Assembly: GCF_040869045.1 (NCBI RefSeq)
Contig: NC_090319.1
Location: 386,709,601 to 386,773,600, forward strand
Direction: 5' to 3'
Length of the DNA: 64,000 bases
Source: Eurosta solidaginis
Lineage: Eukaryota > Arthropoda > Insecta > Diptera > Tephritidae
Position 1 is the stretch's first letter; every line of letters begins with the position of its first letter. The notes below the pieces were generated by a model, which worked only from the letters and a program-made list of their open reading frames with translations, ran no database searches and was not told the DNA's origin. The translations under genes were made by a program, and so were the position numbers. Shown piece by piece: positions 40,736-51,283 of this stretch.

Positions 40736-43594
40736 TTAATCAAAACTTACAAGTAGTGAAGCTACAAATTTGGCTTTAGAGCTAAATAAATCAGAGGTAA
40801 AAGAACCCGATGGAGAGTTAAGTTCCCTTAAAGCTCTATAGATAGGTGCATTGCTAGCATAAGTACTTCTGACTTGTTTTAAGGAAAAAAGATCGTTATT
40901 CCTAAGACAACGCTGCGGGACATGGAAAAATATACGTTCAAGTAAAAGAGGGCAATCTATTGTATCATTTATAATGTCGAACACTGTAGAGAGGGAGAGA
41001 ATAGTTCTTCTGGAGTTTAACGATTTCAGGTTGATTAATTTGCATCTGGCAATATATGGTGGAAGTGGGTCTATAAAATTTAATGAGCGTAGAGCATAGT
41101 GCAAAAACACCTTTTGAACACGTTCAAGTCGTTTGATATGACAATCAAAATATGGTCTCCAAATAAAGACCCCATATTCAAGTTTGGAGCGAACAAGTGA
41201 CGTGTATAAGAGCTTCAGCGTATACGGATCACTAAAGTCCGAACTAAACCGACGAATGAAAGCAAGCATAGCATACGATTTTGCTATAGTGCTATTGATA
41301 TGGCTCAAGAATGAAAATTTAGCATCGAAAATAACACCCAGGTCGGATATTTCATTCAGGGTGGATAGATTAGAGTTGCCAATGGAATAGGAGGTGGGAA
41401 TAGAGGAACGAGACTTCGCAAACGACACATGGAAACATTTACTAACATTAAGAAGAAGTCGATTTTTTTCACACCACAAAACAACGTTGTTTAAATCATT
41501 CTGAATTCTGGATGAATCAGACAGAGAACGAACAGAGGAATAAATTTTAAGATCGTCAGCGTATAGCAGAAAATTGGAGAAGGTAAAACACTCACAAATA
41601 TCATTAATAAAAATGATAAAGAGTAAGGGCCCCAGAATGCTACCTTGAGGCACACCAGAGGAGGCAATAAAGTTATAAGATGATAAATTGTCAACAACTA
41701 CAATGCAATGCCGAGAAGAAAGGTACGATTTTATCCAAGATAGAAAAGTAGAGTGAAAGCCCAGATTCGCCAACTTTTCAACTAAAAGTGTGTGACTCAC
41801 TTTGTCAAAGGCCTTGGAAAAGTCAGTATAAATAGTGTCAATTTGCAGGTGATCATTAAAAGCAGATGTACAGAATTCAGAAAACACTGCAAGGTTGGTA
41901 ACCGTGGATCGACCAGACATGAAGCCATGTTGGTTGATCGAAATATATCTCTTGATGGAAAAGAACATCTTTTGCTTGACAATATATTCAAACAATTTAG
42001 ATACGGTTGACAATTTTGAAATTGGCCTGTAGTTGGCAATATCATTTTTATTACCTTTTTTGAAAACAGGCGTGATAGAGGTAAATTTCCAGGCATCAAT
42101 AAAAACACCCGAATGAAGTGATTTATTAAAAATTATCATAAGAGGATAAGCAACAGCAGTGCAGTTTTTGAAAAGGTAAGATGAGAAACCATCAACATCC
42201 GAACTCGTAGACGACTTAATATGCAGAATACCATCGAGCACATCATCAGGCGATAGGAAAAGTGATCCAAAATTAATTGGTGAATTGGTATCTGGGAAAT
42301 AGTTGTCATCGAACGGCTCAGACGACGACTCGAAATTAGAGCTGAAAAAGTCAGCAAAAAGATTAGCGGCCCCTTGCGGAGAGGATGCACTGGTTCCATT
42401 ATAGAACACATCCGATGGTATGCTAGAACACATTCTTTTGGATTTAACAAAACGCCAAAAAGACTTTGGATTTTGCTTGATGTCAGATTCAAAATTATGA
42501 ACATAATCTCGGTATAAGTCCTTATTTAGCGATTTAAACTCTTTGCGATAGCGGTGAAATTTTTCTTTATGAGAAACAGAGTTAGAAGACTTGTACTTTT
42601 TGTAAAATTTGTTTCGTAGATTCTTCAACCTCTTTAATTTCGATGTATACCATGGTATCCTATGGCATTTCTTCCCAAAAACTGGAACATGTTTTGAACA
42701 AAATGTTTGAATTCTATTTCTAAATACTTCAAAGCATTCCTCAGTATTGATATTAGCAAGTAAGGAGTCCCAATCTAAGGCAGCTATATCCAAATTAACA
42801 TTATGCAAGTTTCCACGTTTGAAATTGAAACTTGAACAAACACTTTTAAGCGAAACTTCTCTAAAATTATAGAACTCAATAAGTACAATAAGAGGAATAT
42901 GATGAATGGTTGTCTTAGAAATAGGATCCAAACATTCGGTTATAGAAAAATTTATATTATCATTAACGAAAATAAGATCAAGATATCTAGAAAGACTATT
43001 GGAAAAATGGTTAACCTGAGAAAGATCTAAGCTTGCCATGTTGTCGACAACGTAAGACTCTGGAAAACTAATAACAGTTTTTGGAAAGAATGTAAAGTTG
43101 TTATCACAGGAAATCCACTCTAAATTACTTAAATTAAAATCACCCAGAATGCAGAAATTACAATTATAATTCTTAGAAACCAAGCCCACAATGTTGTCCA
43201 CGTGCATTTTATAGATGGCGTCAGCGCTTGCCGGCGGTATGTACGAAGCACAGATTATGAGATCAGAAGCACCACGTACACTGATACAAAGCTGATCAAG
43301 AAGAGAGTCCCCATTATCCAATGGAACAACAGAGGCTCGATACCTCCTACTGACAGCAATCAAAATGCCGCCACCTCTTAATAGACCAGTTTTTTTAGGG
43401 TCTCGATCCTTGCGGAAGACATTGTAAAGATTGGAATCAAAGTATTCATTATCGTAAAAGTCGGAGTTCAGCCAGGTCTCAACAAGTACAAAAACATCAT
43501 AATCCAAGTGAGCACTCAAATTAAAAATATCTTTAGATTTTGTCCTGATGCCAGAGACATTCTGGAAGTAGATTTGGATAGTCTTCGCAACCAA
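40736..43594 (-). CDS. CR1 ORF2: endonuclease plus reverse transcriptase, uninterrupted
   Basis: 952 codons without stop or frameshift. Residues ~1-230 form the apurinic-type endonuclease: YFQNVSGIRTK, LVETWLNSDF (catalytic Glu), LRGGGILIAV, GDFNLSNLEW (~151, Asp/Asn pair) and the final IHHIPLIV (His). A linker with SKRMCSSIPSD follows, then RT ~480-760: FKKGNKNDIANYRPIS, QHGFMSGRSTVTNL, IYTDFSKAFDKVSH, SGVPQGSILGPLLF, LLYADDLKIYSS (catalytic Asp pair ~680). The C-terminus has RSKLEYGVFIW. The protein would nick target DNA and prime cDNA. In the endonuclease the usual SDH of the last motif reads HHIP, which may matter for activity. ORF1 is missing here, so retrotransposition would need it in trans. 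Confidence 0.88.
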   Translation of the reverse strand: MVAKTIQIYFQNVSGIRTKSKDIFNLSAHLDYDVFVLVETWLNSDFYDNEYFDSNLYNVFRKDRDPKKTGLLRGGGILIAVSRRYRASVVPLDNGDSLLDQLCISVRGASDLIICASYIPPASADAIYKMHVDNIVGLVSKNYNCNFCILGDFNLSNLEWISCDNNFTFFPKTVISFPESYVVDNMASLDLSQVNHFSNSLSRYLDLIFVNDNINFSITECLDPISKTTIHHIPLIVLIEFYNFREVSLKSVCSSFNFKRGNLHNVNLDIAALDWDSLLANINTEECFEVFRNRIQTFCSKHVPVFGKKCHRIPWYTSKLKRLKNLRNKFYKKYKSSNSVSHKEKFHRYRKEFKSLNKDLYRDYVHNFESDIKQNPKSFWRFVKSKRMCSSIPSDVFYNGTSASSPQGAANLFADFFSSNFESSSEPFDDNYFPDTNSPINFGSLFLSPDDVLDGILHIKSSTSSDVDGFSSYLFKNCTAVAYPLMIIFNKSLHSGVFIDAWKFTSITPVFKKGNKNDIANYRPISKLSTVSKLFEYIVKQKMFFSIKRYISINQHGFMSGRSTVTNLAVFSEFCTSAFNDHLQIDTIYTDFSKAFDKVSHTLLVEKLANLGFHSTFLSWIKSYLSSRHCIVVVDNLSSYNFIASSGVPQGSILGPLLFIIFINDICECFTFSNFLLYADDLKIYSSVRSLSDSSRIQNDLNNVVLWCEKNRLLLNVSKCFHVSFAKSRSSIPTSYSIGNSNLSTLNEISDLGVIFDAKFSFLSHINSTIAKSYAMLAFIRRFSSDFSDPYTLKLLYTSLVRSKLEYGVFIWRPYFDCHIKRLERVQKVFLHYALRSLNFIDPLPPYIARCKLINLKSLNSRRTILSLSTVFDIINDTIDCPLLLERIFFHVPQRCLRNNDLFSLKQVRSTYASNAPIYRALRELNSPSGSFTSDLFSSKAKFVASLLVSFD

Positions 43595-43849
43595 CTTATT
43601 TTCAGCATTTAAGCATGAACTGGCTGAGGCGCGGCGATATTTACAAAAGGGCGAATCTTAACATTCACTGGCCAGATGCATGGAAATATTGGTTTCTTTA
43701 TTCACGCAAATGTTAAATAACATAAGAATATTCGTAGTATAAAATATAAAAGTTGTATTGCCCCTCTTCATTTACTTTCATTTTAAATTAAATTCACTTC
43801 GATAATTCTTTCCGACACAATTCCTCTTTAGTACTTTGGCATATGATCC

Positions 43850-44080
43850 TCTGTGGGTGCTCCATGGAGTACTACAGTGAAAGTACTTTGGAAAGTACTC
43901 TCACGTATGTACTCTATGGAATACTCACAAACAAAGCGAGCGTGGGATCACCTACTACTCTCCTACGACATCGCAATGTTAATTGGAGCAAATTTTTTGT
44001 ATGAATACAGATTAGATTTTGAGCAGTCCTATACTCCCAAAGGAGTATTCCTTACATTATTTATAGAGTACTCGCGTTTT
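43850..44080 (-). repeat. Inverse, diverged copy of the CCCTGCAAAAAT MITE interior
   Basis: GACATCGCAATGTTAATTGG and TTTTTTGTATGAA match, inverted, 18700-18740. Repeated GAGTACTC motifs elsewhere. Ends degraded. Confidence 0.55.
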
Positions 44081-44099
44081 TTGAAGGGAAACTTTTTTT

Positions 44100-44216
44100 A
44101 TTTGATTTGATACATCAACTTCCGGCGCAGTACGATTTTGACATTTGTCCATCGAATTTTTAGTTATGTTTGTAGGTATGTCGCCATGCTGCCACCTTGT
44201 ATGGTTCCGCTATGGC
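44100..44216 (-). repeat. Fragment of the GGAACGATACAAGGTGG MITE
   Basis: Inverse of about 31409-31530: GATACATCAACTTCCGGCGC and CCACCTTGTATGGTTCCGC. One terminus only. Confidence 0.7.
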
Positions 44217-45176
44217 TTTTCCGAAAATGCGTCACTCGCAGATACGAGGTTAACGAATAAACGAGACGATGTGTATGTATGTACATACATGCATAAAGCG
44301 GCAATTACCCACCGACGTGTGCCGTACGTACGGACGTTTGTCGTACGAAACACGTTTGACCGAACCCTCAAGCCCGTTGGAATCAATGTGTGCGTCTGTG
44401 TACATGTACATAACATATTTGTGTGTGTATTGTTTACAGATAAGCACTGTTGCCCTTGACCATTTTCCATGCATGCTTATGGAAACATCAACTTTTTCCA
44501 ATTTAATTTTTGATGTTGTAAAAGGCTGGAACTAATATTAACTAAAAATAAATAGATTACATATTTATAATCTGCACTTTTACATAATTATTTCGAATTA
44601 TTTTCACAATTTTTCAAACTTTAATTAGGTGTTTTTGCATAAAACTGCACACGGTCAAAAATTAGCGCACAAAAGTTTACTAGGCAACTCTGACTAGTGA
44701 GAGAGCGATCAGCTGACACGTTCTTACGAAAAAAATTAAAATTGTGCTACGTACGTACGGCCGTTGCACGTCGGTGAGTTTTCATTTACATTGCAAACTC
44801 ATAAGATAGGTCGTGTCAGCTGACACGTTTTTGGTACGTACGTACGTGAGTAACTGCCGCATAAGTCTTTACATAGCTATATTGTAATTTATTCTGTGAA
44901 AGTACATAATGTAAACAATTATATAATTTATAGCAAGAGGCAACACTTTTTTACCAATATCTTTACTTATTTGCGCTTACAATTCTCTATTTTTCAGTTT
45001 TGCCTTTTTCTAAACAACAGCTGTTGTGTGGTTATTTCGATATAACCACCTACTTTTGTGGGTAAAAAATTATCCGGCTACTTTTGCGGGTAGAATACCA
45101 AAAGGGTGTAAAAGTTTCCACATGATTTCGTTACTGTGGTGAAGAATGTTGTTACCACACTAGAATCGGGGCGTTA
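44217..45176. mobile_element. Older MITE half carrying a nested CGTACG-rich MITE
   Basis: The outer sequence (44217-44288 and 44869-45176) matches 54673-55051, which is uninterrupted there. It ends GAATCGGGGCGTTA, the inverse of the start TAACGYCCCGATTCT seen at 53228. The nested element is at 44289-44868. Confidence 0.75.
44289..44868. mobile_element. CGTACG-rich MITE, copy 1
   Basis: Ends AGCGGCAATTACCCACCGACG and CGTGAGTAACTGCCGCAT are inverted repeats. The interior has ACGTACGTACG runs and GTCAGCTGACAC palindromes. An inverse copy is at 47630-48218. Compared with the empty site at ~54740-54765, about 580 bp are inserted, with ACATA on both sides of the insertion. Confidence 0.8.
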
Positions 45177-45547
45177 TAGATTTAACTATTTTGACCAATG
45201 GTTTTGCATTAAATTTTAATTTCGTCAGTCTAACTATGTATGCACTTAAAATATGTTTTGATCATCAACATTGTATTTTCAAGTATGAAAATACTTGAAC
45301 CAAATTAGAGGACATATTTGACTTAGGCAAGGTGCAAACGAGGCTACGCGTCATAGACGCGTACAAGATATTTCATGTAGCTACAATTCCTCTACGCTTC
45401 AAGATCTGCTACAAATATTTATTTATGCTGTATAAATTGCCATTATACAAAAGTTGATTCTGTATAAAATTAAAAACAAAAGTTTTCACCACCGCGCATA
45501 AGTGAAAAAAAGAATTTTCAATTCAAAACGGTTTTCAATAACAATTT
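45177..45547. other. Probable left end of a Harbinger element
   Basis: TAGGCAAGGTGCAAACGAGG (45325) followed by CTACGCGTCATAGACGCG resembles a Harbinger-type terminus with GACGCG motifs, ~225 bp before the nuclease fragment. Rest is AT-rich. Confidence 0.4.
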
Positions 45548-45875
45548 TTGTTTGTATCGGTCAACATAAACATGTCCAGCGACGAAGAATTGGTATTGCT
45601 AAATTTCCTTCGTCGCAGAAAGGAAAAGAAAGCAAAGAGAAAATATTGGGCACATCCATATATTCAGAAAAATTTTAATTGTAGACTGTTTGTATGTGCA
45701 AAGGAGTTGTCTCAGGATGATACAAAGTTCCGGACATTTTATCGCATGTCAAAAGCTACATTCAAGGATTTGGTTATGCTCGTTGGTGCTTCCATACAGA
45801 AAGAAAACAACAATATGCGTGAAAGTGTCCCTCCTGAAGAACGGCTTATGGTAACATTAAGATATGTGTATAACA
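45548..45875 (+). pseudogene. Harbinger nuclease N-terminal fragment
   Basis: Encodes SSDEELVLLNFLRRRKEK, KYWAHPYIQK, TKFRTFYRMSKATFKDLV and VPPEERLMVTLRYV, the N-terminal region of insect HARBI1-like nucleases. After LRYV, homology stops. A Jockey LINE follows at 45937, so the DDE part was removed. Confidence 0.75.
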
Positions 45876-45936
45876 TTGTTTCATTCAATGTACAGAATTC
45901 AATTGTGTAGGGCCTCATTTTCGGAAAAGGTTCAGT

Positions 45937-46650
45937 AACGTTGTTGTTGTTGTAGTTGTAGCAATGTTTCGCCCCACCTAATAGCTGCGACCGATCACAA
46001 ATTGTCAGCAATATCCTCTAACGGGAGTCCAAGGAAACTTGCTGTTTCGACAGGGGTGGACCATAATGAAAGGGGTGTTAGAGGCGTTGGTTCCACATTA
46101 CAATTAAAGAGATGGTTGGTGTCATGTGGGGACACATTGCAAGCGGGACATACATTTTGTATGTCGGGGTTGATTCTGGATATGTAAGAGTTTAACCTGT
46201 TAGTGACTCGCGTTTCCCTGGGGAGTATGCGTTCCTTTTCCGCAAGTTTTGGGTACTGTTCTTTGAGTACTGGATTCATCGGGCAATTCCTCGCATAAAG
46301 GCCCGACGCCTGTTTGTGTTTTTTGCTTCATACGGCTGAGTTCTCAGGTGTCGTATTTCCTCATAATGCTTACGGAGATGACTCCTTAAGCCGCTAGGCG
46401 GTGTTGGCTCATCAATCAGATGTCTGTTGGGATGCCCAGGTTTCTGGGTATTCAACAGGAACTGTTTGGTTAGCATCTCATTTCTCTCCCTGATGGGAAG
46501 TATTCTCGCCTCATTATGTAGATGGTGTTCTGGAGACATAAGAAGACAGCCCGTGGCGGTTCTGAGAGCAGTATTTTGCCAGGCCTGTGGCTTCTTCCAG
46601 TAGTAGTTTTTAGGCTTGGCGACCATATAGGGGACGCGTAGCATGCAATA
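45937..46650 (-). mobile_element. Jockey-clade LINE, short 5'-truncated copy
   Basis: Same 3' end and (AAC)n tail as the copy at 10832. It retains only the RT C-terminal region: 46743-46276 frame with KNYYWKKPQAWQNTALRTAT and HLIDEPTPP, and 46279-45995 frame with CPACN...DTNHLFNC and ETASFLGLPLEDIADNL. A frameshift separates them. 5' limit at ~46650, where match to copy 1 ends after CATGCAAT. Confidence 0.85.
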
Positions 46651-47629
46651 GTAGTATGAAAATGGCGGTTCCAGACCAAATGGTGAAAGGATAAATGTGA
46701 AAGGAAAAGTATATAAACACCGACACACATATATATACAGCAAAACAATTCCGCTAGGTGGCGCATCCGTTCTTCCGGTTTGTGTTCTGGTTGATCTTCC
46801 GGTTTGTGTTCCGGCTGATGCATAAGAAAAAGCTTAGCGCTTTTTGCCTTTAGCAGAGCTTAGCCGTAAAAATGACAGCATATAAATTATATATAAATAT
46901 ATATATATCAACAAACCGCAAAATACATATCGACACAGACACACCCATCCATATACATACATTTAGTTAAGGGCTACTTGTCTCAATGTATATAAATTGG
47001 ACATCTTTTCGGTAAAAAAATGTAGTAAATTGTTTAAAGCCGCTCAGCTTTTAACGAGTCCCATAGATTTCTAATCGAGCAACTGCTCCCCAACCCCCCC
47101 CCCCCCCCAATCTTTTTCTAGTCTACAAAAAGTAGCAATTGGACACCTGTAGTACCGCCCAACCCCCAACCCCCCACCCCCTTTTTTGTCGTCTACAAAA
47201 AGGAGTCGATGGGCAATTGTAGGTCCGGCCCCCTCCCCCTTTTTCTCGTCTGTAAAACGGGCCTGTCGGGCACCCGATCAGGGGCAGGTTGAACATTTTG
47301 TTTGGCATTTTATTTGATTGTAAGTTTGTGTGTGTGTGTGTGTACATGCTCATGCTCGTACATATATATATGCATGTGAGAATTTCATAATTAACTAAAG
47401 GTTATCTTAATATTGAACTCATGATTTTCCATTTGATCTCCTTAAAAATGACAGCATATACATAAATTAAAATTTTTTAAATATGAATATTTAAAATTTG
47501 TGTGTACCATATATATAATACTTCTATATCAATACCTTCCTATCTTCCTAATGTGCAAATTTTCTGTCAATCATTATTTGCTGAAACTGTGCAAATGTAT
47601 GTTCTGCGCATGAGCGGGCTTTGTTAGTG
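46651..47629. other. Intergenic; low-complexity and duplicated segments
   Basis: Two TTCCGGTTTGTGTTC(C/T)GG copies near 46775-46815; a C14-16 run at 47093-47108 in C-rich sequence with two diverged ~85-bp copies (TTTTTCTAGTCTACAAAAAG and TTTTTTGTCGTCTACAAAAAG). 47261-47392 is a direct repeat of 49851-49977. No gene. Confidence 0.5.
47261..47392 (+). repeat. Direct repeat, left copy
   Basis: CACCCGATCAGGGG, TGAACATTTTGTTTGGC and GCATGTGAGAATTTCATAA are shared in order with 49851-49977. These may bracket a duplicated block or be two members of one repeat family. Confidence 0.7.
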
Positions 47630-48218
47630 TTATGCGGCACTTACCCACGAACGTACGTAGAAAAAACGTGTCAGCTGACACGACCTATCTTATGAGTGTG
47701 CAATGTAAACGAAAACTCACCGACGTGCAACGCCCGTACGTACGTAGCCCGGAACGTAGAAATCAAAACAATTTTGATTTTTTCCGTAAGAACGTGTCAG
47801 CTGATCGCTTTCTCACTAGACAGAGTTGCCTAGTAAACTTTTGTGCGCTAATTTTTGACCGTTTGCAATTTTATGCAAAAACGCCTAATTAAAGTTTGAA
47901 AAATTGTGGAAATAATTCGAAATAATTATGTAAAAGTGCTGATTATAAATATTTAATCTATTCATACTTATTTCATATGTATTCCGGCCTTTTACAATAT
48001 CAAAAATTAAATTGGAAAAAGTTGGTCTTTCCATAAGCATACATGCAAAATGGTCAATGGCAACAGTGCTTATCTGTAAACAATACACACACAAATATGT
48101 TATGTACATGTACACAGACGCACACATTGATTCCTACGGGCTTGAGAGTTCGGTCAAACGTGCTTCGTACGACAAACGTCCTTACGTACGGCACACGTCG
48201 GTGGGTAACTGCCGCATT
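47630..48218. mobile_element. CGTACG-rich MITE, copy 2 (inverse of copy 1)
   Basis: 589 bp, ends TATGCGGCACTTACCC and GGGTAACTGCCGCATTA. Contains the same GTCAGCTGACAC, GTTGCCTAGTAAACTTTTG and ATAAGCATACATGC blocks as copy 1, in reverse order. TTAGTG occurs just outside the left end and at the right end. Confidence 0.8.
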
Positions 48219-48652
48219 AGTGAATTGTAGTAGCGTGTGTAAAAAAAGTATTAAGGGGGCGACAACGGGTCACTATCCTCTTTACCCAACTTCTGCATAC
48301 TAATTGTTATAAAATCTCAGTTTAATCGATTAAACAACAAAAAGGCCAACAAATACAATACAAGGCTTGATGTATTTATTATTTAAACATGGGCTGCAGC
48401 CATACAAAGACCATTATTTACATAAAAGGTAAAAAACAACGCGAAGAATTCATATTTTTGAAATGAAAAAAATTTAAATATACATGTATAAAAATATACT
48501 TATACATACATCCCAACGAGCATTTCTTTGAACGTTTTTAAAAATAATTTAAAGTGAATTAGCTTAAATAAACGATATATAAACGTTTACAAAATTTTAC
48601 TTATTTTGAGTTTTTTAATGAAGTAAACAAAATATGAGTACTGGGCTGGCTG
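48219..48652. other. Intergenic, nothing recognised
   Basis: AT-rich 3' flank of the P-like transposase fragment. No ORF or repeat identified. Confidence 0.4.
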
Positions 48653-49560
48653 CTACTGGTGTTGAAATAATATCAATTTTGTAAATTTTTTTCTAACATA
48701 CTCTTTTTCGTCCGTGTTTTTTTTCGTTTCAAAAAACGAACTAATATCCAAATAAAAACTTATTACTTCCTTACTCAGCTGTGTCCGGTGATTATTAAAG
48801 GTGTCATTGCTAAATAAATTTTCGATGGCTATGTGATCGTCCATGATACTATTGGAGAATGCATCACTTGTATTTGGAAAAATTTTATTCATTAAACTTA
48901 ATTTTGCATTTCCAATTGGGCATGCCTTGAGAACTTGTATGAAAGCTTTCTCTGACACTATGGTGCGACAAACGGACCTTTATTTTTGTGCGCTGGAAGT
49001 AAAGGCATTTCTTCACCTATCAATTGCCCTTGACATGTGGAACATTTTATTTTCTTCTGTACCTTCCAAGCAACATAGCCAGCAATATAACGAACAACCT
49101 TGTCCACATATAACTCGCCACATCGTATTAACATAAACATTTGCTAACTCGAAATCTATTACCTCGCTATTTTTTTTAAGGTTACTAGTAGACGCTGATA
49201 ATGTCTCTAAAATGGATTCGCCGTCGAAGGTACAATTCCCACTTTCAGTCGCACTTAACTCGTGCCTTACCAAGAGTCGTTCATATGCACTTTTAAATTG
49301 AGCCGCGTTGGGATTGTTGTTGAAACCCCTCTTGCCCTAACTGCACCAAAAAAGGTTTCCAGGAAGTCTTGTGAAAGCTTATAAGTTAAAAGGTATGTCA
49401 TGCCAAAATTTTTTACTTCTCAAATAGTGGAAAAATATCTCTTAAAGCAAAGATCATACCAACAAATCCTGTTTTCCGGTCAGATTGAACCAGAAGGGTG
49501 CCATTAGCATCTCGTAATGAAGAGATATATTCCTTGAATCCCTGCGCGTGCGTCTTTAAA
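48653..49560 (-). pseudogene. P-element-like transposase, C-terminal fragment
   Basis: Minus-strand pieces: ~49560-49411 (GFKEYISSLRDANGTLLVQS, RKTGFVGMIFALRDIFPLFE); ~49400-49320 (LTYKLSQDFLETFFGAVRAR, then GFNNNPNAAQFKSAYERLL after a frame slip); 49273-48960 (GESILETLSAS; VVRYIAGYVAWKVQKKI with KCSTC); 48958-48653 (SEKAFIQVLKACPIG). The order and the TYKLSQD..E..FG.IR..GG.NNNP pattern match the C-terminal region of P-element/THAP9-type transposases. Intron-like gaps and frameshifts make it inactive. The N-terminal THAP domain is absent. Confidence 0.7.
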
Positions 49561-49850
49561 TTGCAATATGATTTGAAAATTGTATAATACTAATGGAAAA
49601 CAAAAGCTTACTTTTTCATTTGGAGAATGAAATAGCCTAATGTACAATATTGATAGAAGCAAAGACGGCTTATTGAAATATACATATATGAAAGGCCCTT
49701 TTTTACAAAAATTTAACGACAGCCTTGAGATTTTGTCTCCTTCTCTCGTTGTATATCTATACTGTAATGTTGGACAGGCTGCACAGTTCAGTAGTAGCGA
49801 TATAGAAGTATTACATATATGGTGTGAACATGCCGTCACATTTGTTTGTC

Positions 49851-49977
49851 TGTCGGACACCCGATCAGGGGAAGATTGAACATTTTGTTTGGCATTTTAT
49901 TTGATTGTAAGTTTGTGTGCACATGCTGATGCTGGTCCATATATATATATATATATATGCATGTGAGAATTTCATAA
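49851..49977 (+). repeat. Direct repeat, right copy
   Basis: Counterpart of 47261-47392, with a longer (AT)n stretch. Confidence 0.7.
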
Positions 49978-50439
49978 AACCGCAAATAAATATGAAGACT
50001 AAACATTTTGTTTATCTTCTTATTAGTTTGTAAGTTTGTATGCCTACATTTAGGCGCATACGTTCTAGCTGACCTATAAGAAAAAGCTTCGAATTGTTTG
50101 TTTTGTGTTCTGACTGCAAGAAAAAAAAGAACTTAGAAGTTCATCAGTGCAGGAGAGTATCGAGCTCAGATTTTAAATGGGGGGCTCCAAATTTTTAAAG
50201 GGTCCATATTTCTAAAGTATATAAGTGTGGGAGAATGATAAAAATTCTTTTTTATACCCAACTATGCTTCACCTGTCTGTGCTTAACGTATAAAAAGCCT
50301 ACCATTACAAAGATGTTTCTTTATTAATTTTCATAATATATGCGACAGTAGATTTTCAAGGCTTTAAAGCATACGATAATAGATTTATTGTAAAGGAAAT
50401 AGCTGTGGTCCTCAACAATGAAGAATAGCGTGAATAGCA
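49978..50439. other. Intergenic, possibly Helitron interior
   Basis: No gene seen. The right part presumably belongs to the Helitron whose 3' end is at 50488, but its 5' end is not identifiable. Confidence 0.35.
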
Positions 50440-50488
50440 CATATATTTTATTTTCTCCTTGCGGACGTGGCCGCGGGTAAAGGCTAGT
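50440..50488 (+). mobile_element. Helitron 3' end
   Basis: TTTTCTCCTTGCGGACGTGG, then CCGCGGGTAAAGG, ending CTAGT at 50484-50488. The GCGG/CCGC hairpin plus CTAGT matches the Helitron 3' signature and the tail at 7950-7984. Confidence 0.7.
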
Positions 50489-50489
50489 A

Positions 50490-51283
50490 TCTAATATATA
50501 TTATAAATGGGAAAGTTTGGATGTTTGTATGTTTGTGTGTTTGTCCAGACGTTTGTCTTTGTGACTCAATCACGCAAGAACGGCTGAACCGATTTGGATG
50601 AAATTTGGCACGCATATAGACAATATTATAGAAGGATCTACTAGCTATATTTTTTTGAAAAGGGGGAGGTCCCCGCCCCCTAGGAACAGTTGTAATTTAA
50701 TTATTGTATTTTTTCGTCTTTGAGACTGAATCACGCCAGAACGGCTAAACGGATTTTGATGAAATTTGGGACACAGACAATAGTCTACTAGCGACATTTT
50801 TTTCGAACATGGAAAGGGGGGTGGGGACCCACGACACCCTTCGAACAAATACTTTTTAATAATTTTTACACATTATAACTTTACCTATACGGGCCTTCAC
50901 TAATATTACAGACTCAATGGGTCAAATAAGTCGAGGGCTTACATAATGAGCAGTGACACCCTCCGTCTCCCCTCCCCCCTTCTCTCCCCTCTGATGTAAA
51001 ATCTATAAATTGTTATAACTCAATATAAATGTTCTCCTAAATCAGTAGTTTCTGGTATCTGGCTCATACAGATGGAGGTCTAAACAATTTTGGTAAAACG
51101 ATCGGTGGTGCTCTCCGTCTCCTCCCGCCATCCGCCCTCCTTCAATTGGTTTTATTAGAACGCTTTTATTAGCTTTACCTGTATGTTTTTTTGTAACGTT
51201 TTATGCGCTCCAACGCACCTGCTGCTTTATTAACATGGTTTTATAATTAGCTTCACCTTATTTGTACTCCAGTTAGGGTCTGT
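50490..51283 (+). mobile_element. Non-autonomous Helitron 5' part, inverse of 1829-2666
   Basis: Starts TCTAATATATATTATAAATG one base (A) after the preceding Helitron end and matches the Helitron at the left edge over ~790 bp (AAGTCGAGGGCTTAC, TTTCTGGTATCTG, CCTGCTGCTTTATTAACATG). It stops before any minisatellite, where TGTAACGACAGCC begins. Confidence 0.75.

Larger units (their letters stand above)
40551..43700 (-). mobile_element. CR1-clade LINE with intact ORF2
   Basis: From the (TAAA)n tail through a short 3' UTR, complete ORF2 and the last ~22 codons of ORF1 (VNVKIRPFVNIA then stop near 43614), truncated 5' near 43700. The same ORF1 end (WPSDVKVRPF) occurs in the element at 56.6-60.7 kb, which confirms the family. 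Confidence 0.85.

Noticed and set aside
44210..44535. Overlapping ORFs rich in Cys/Thr/Val
   Set aside because: They lie in the CGTACG MITE and recur with its inverse copy at 48012-48303; no coding signature.
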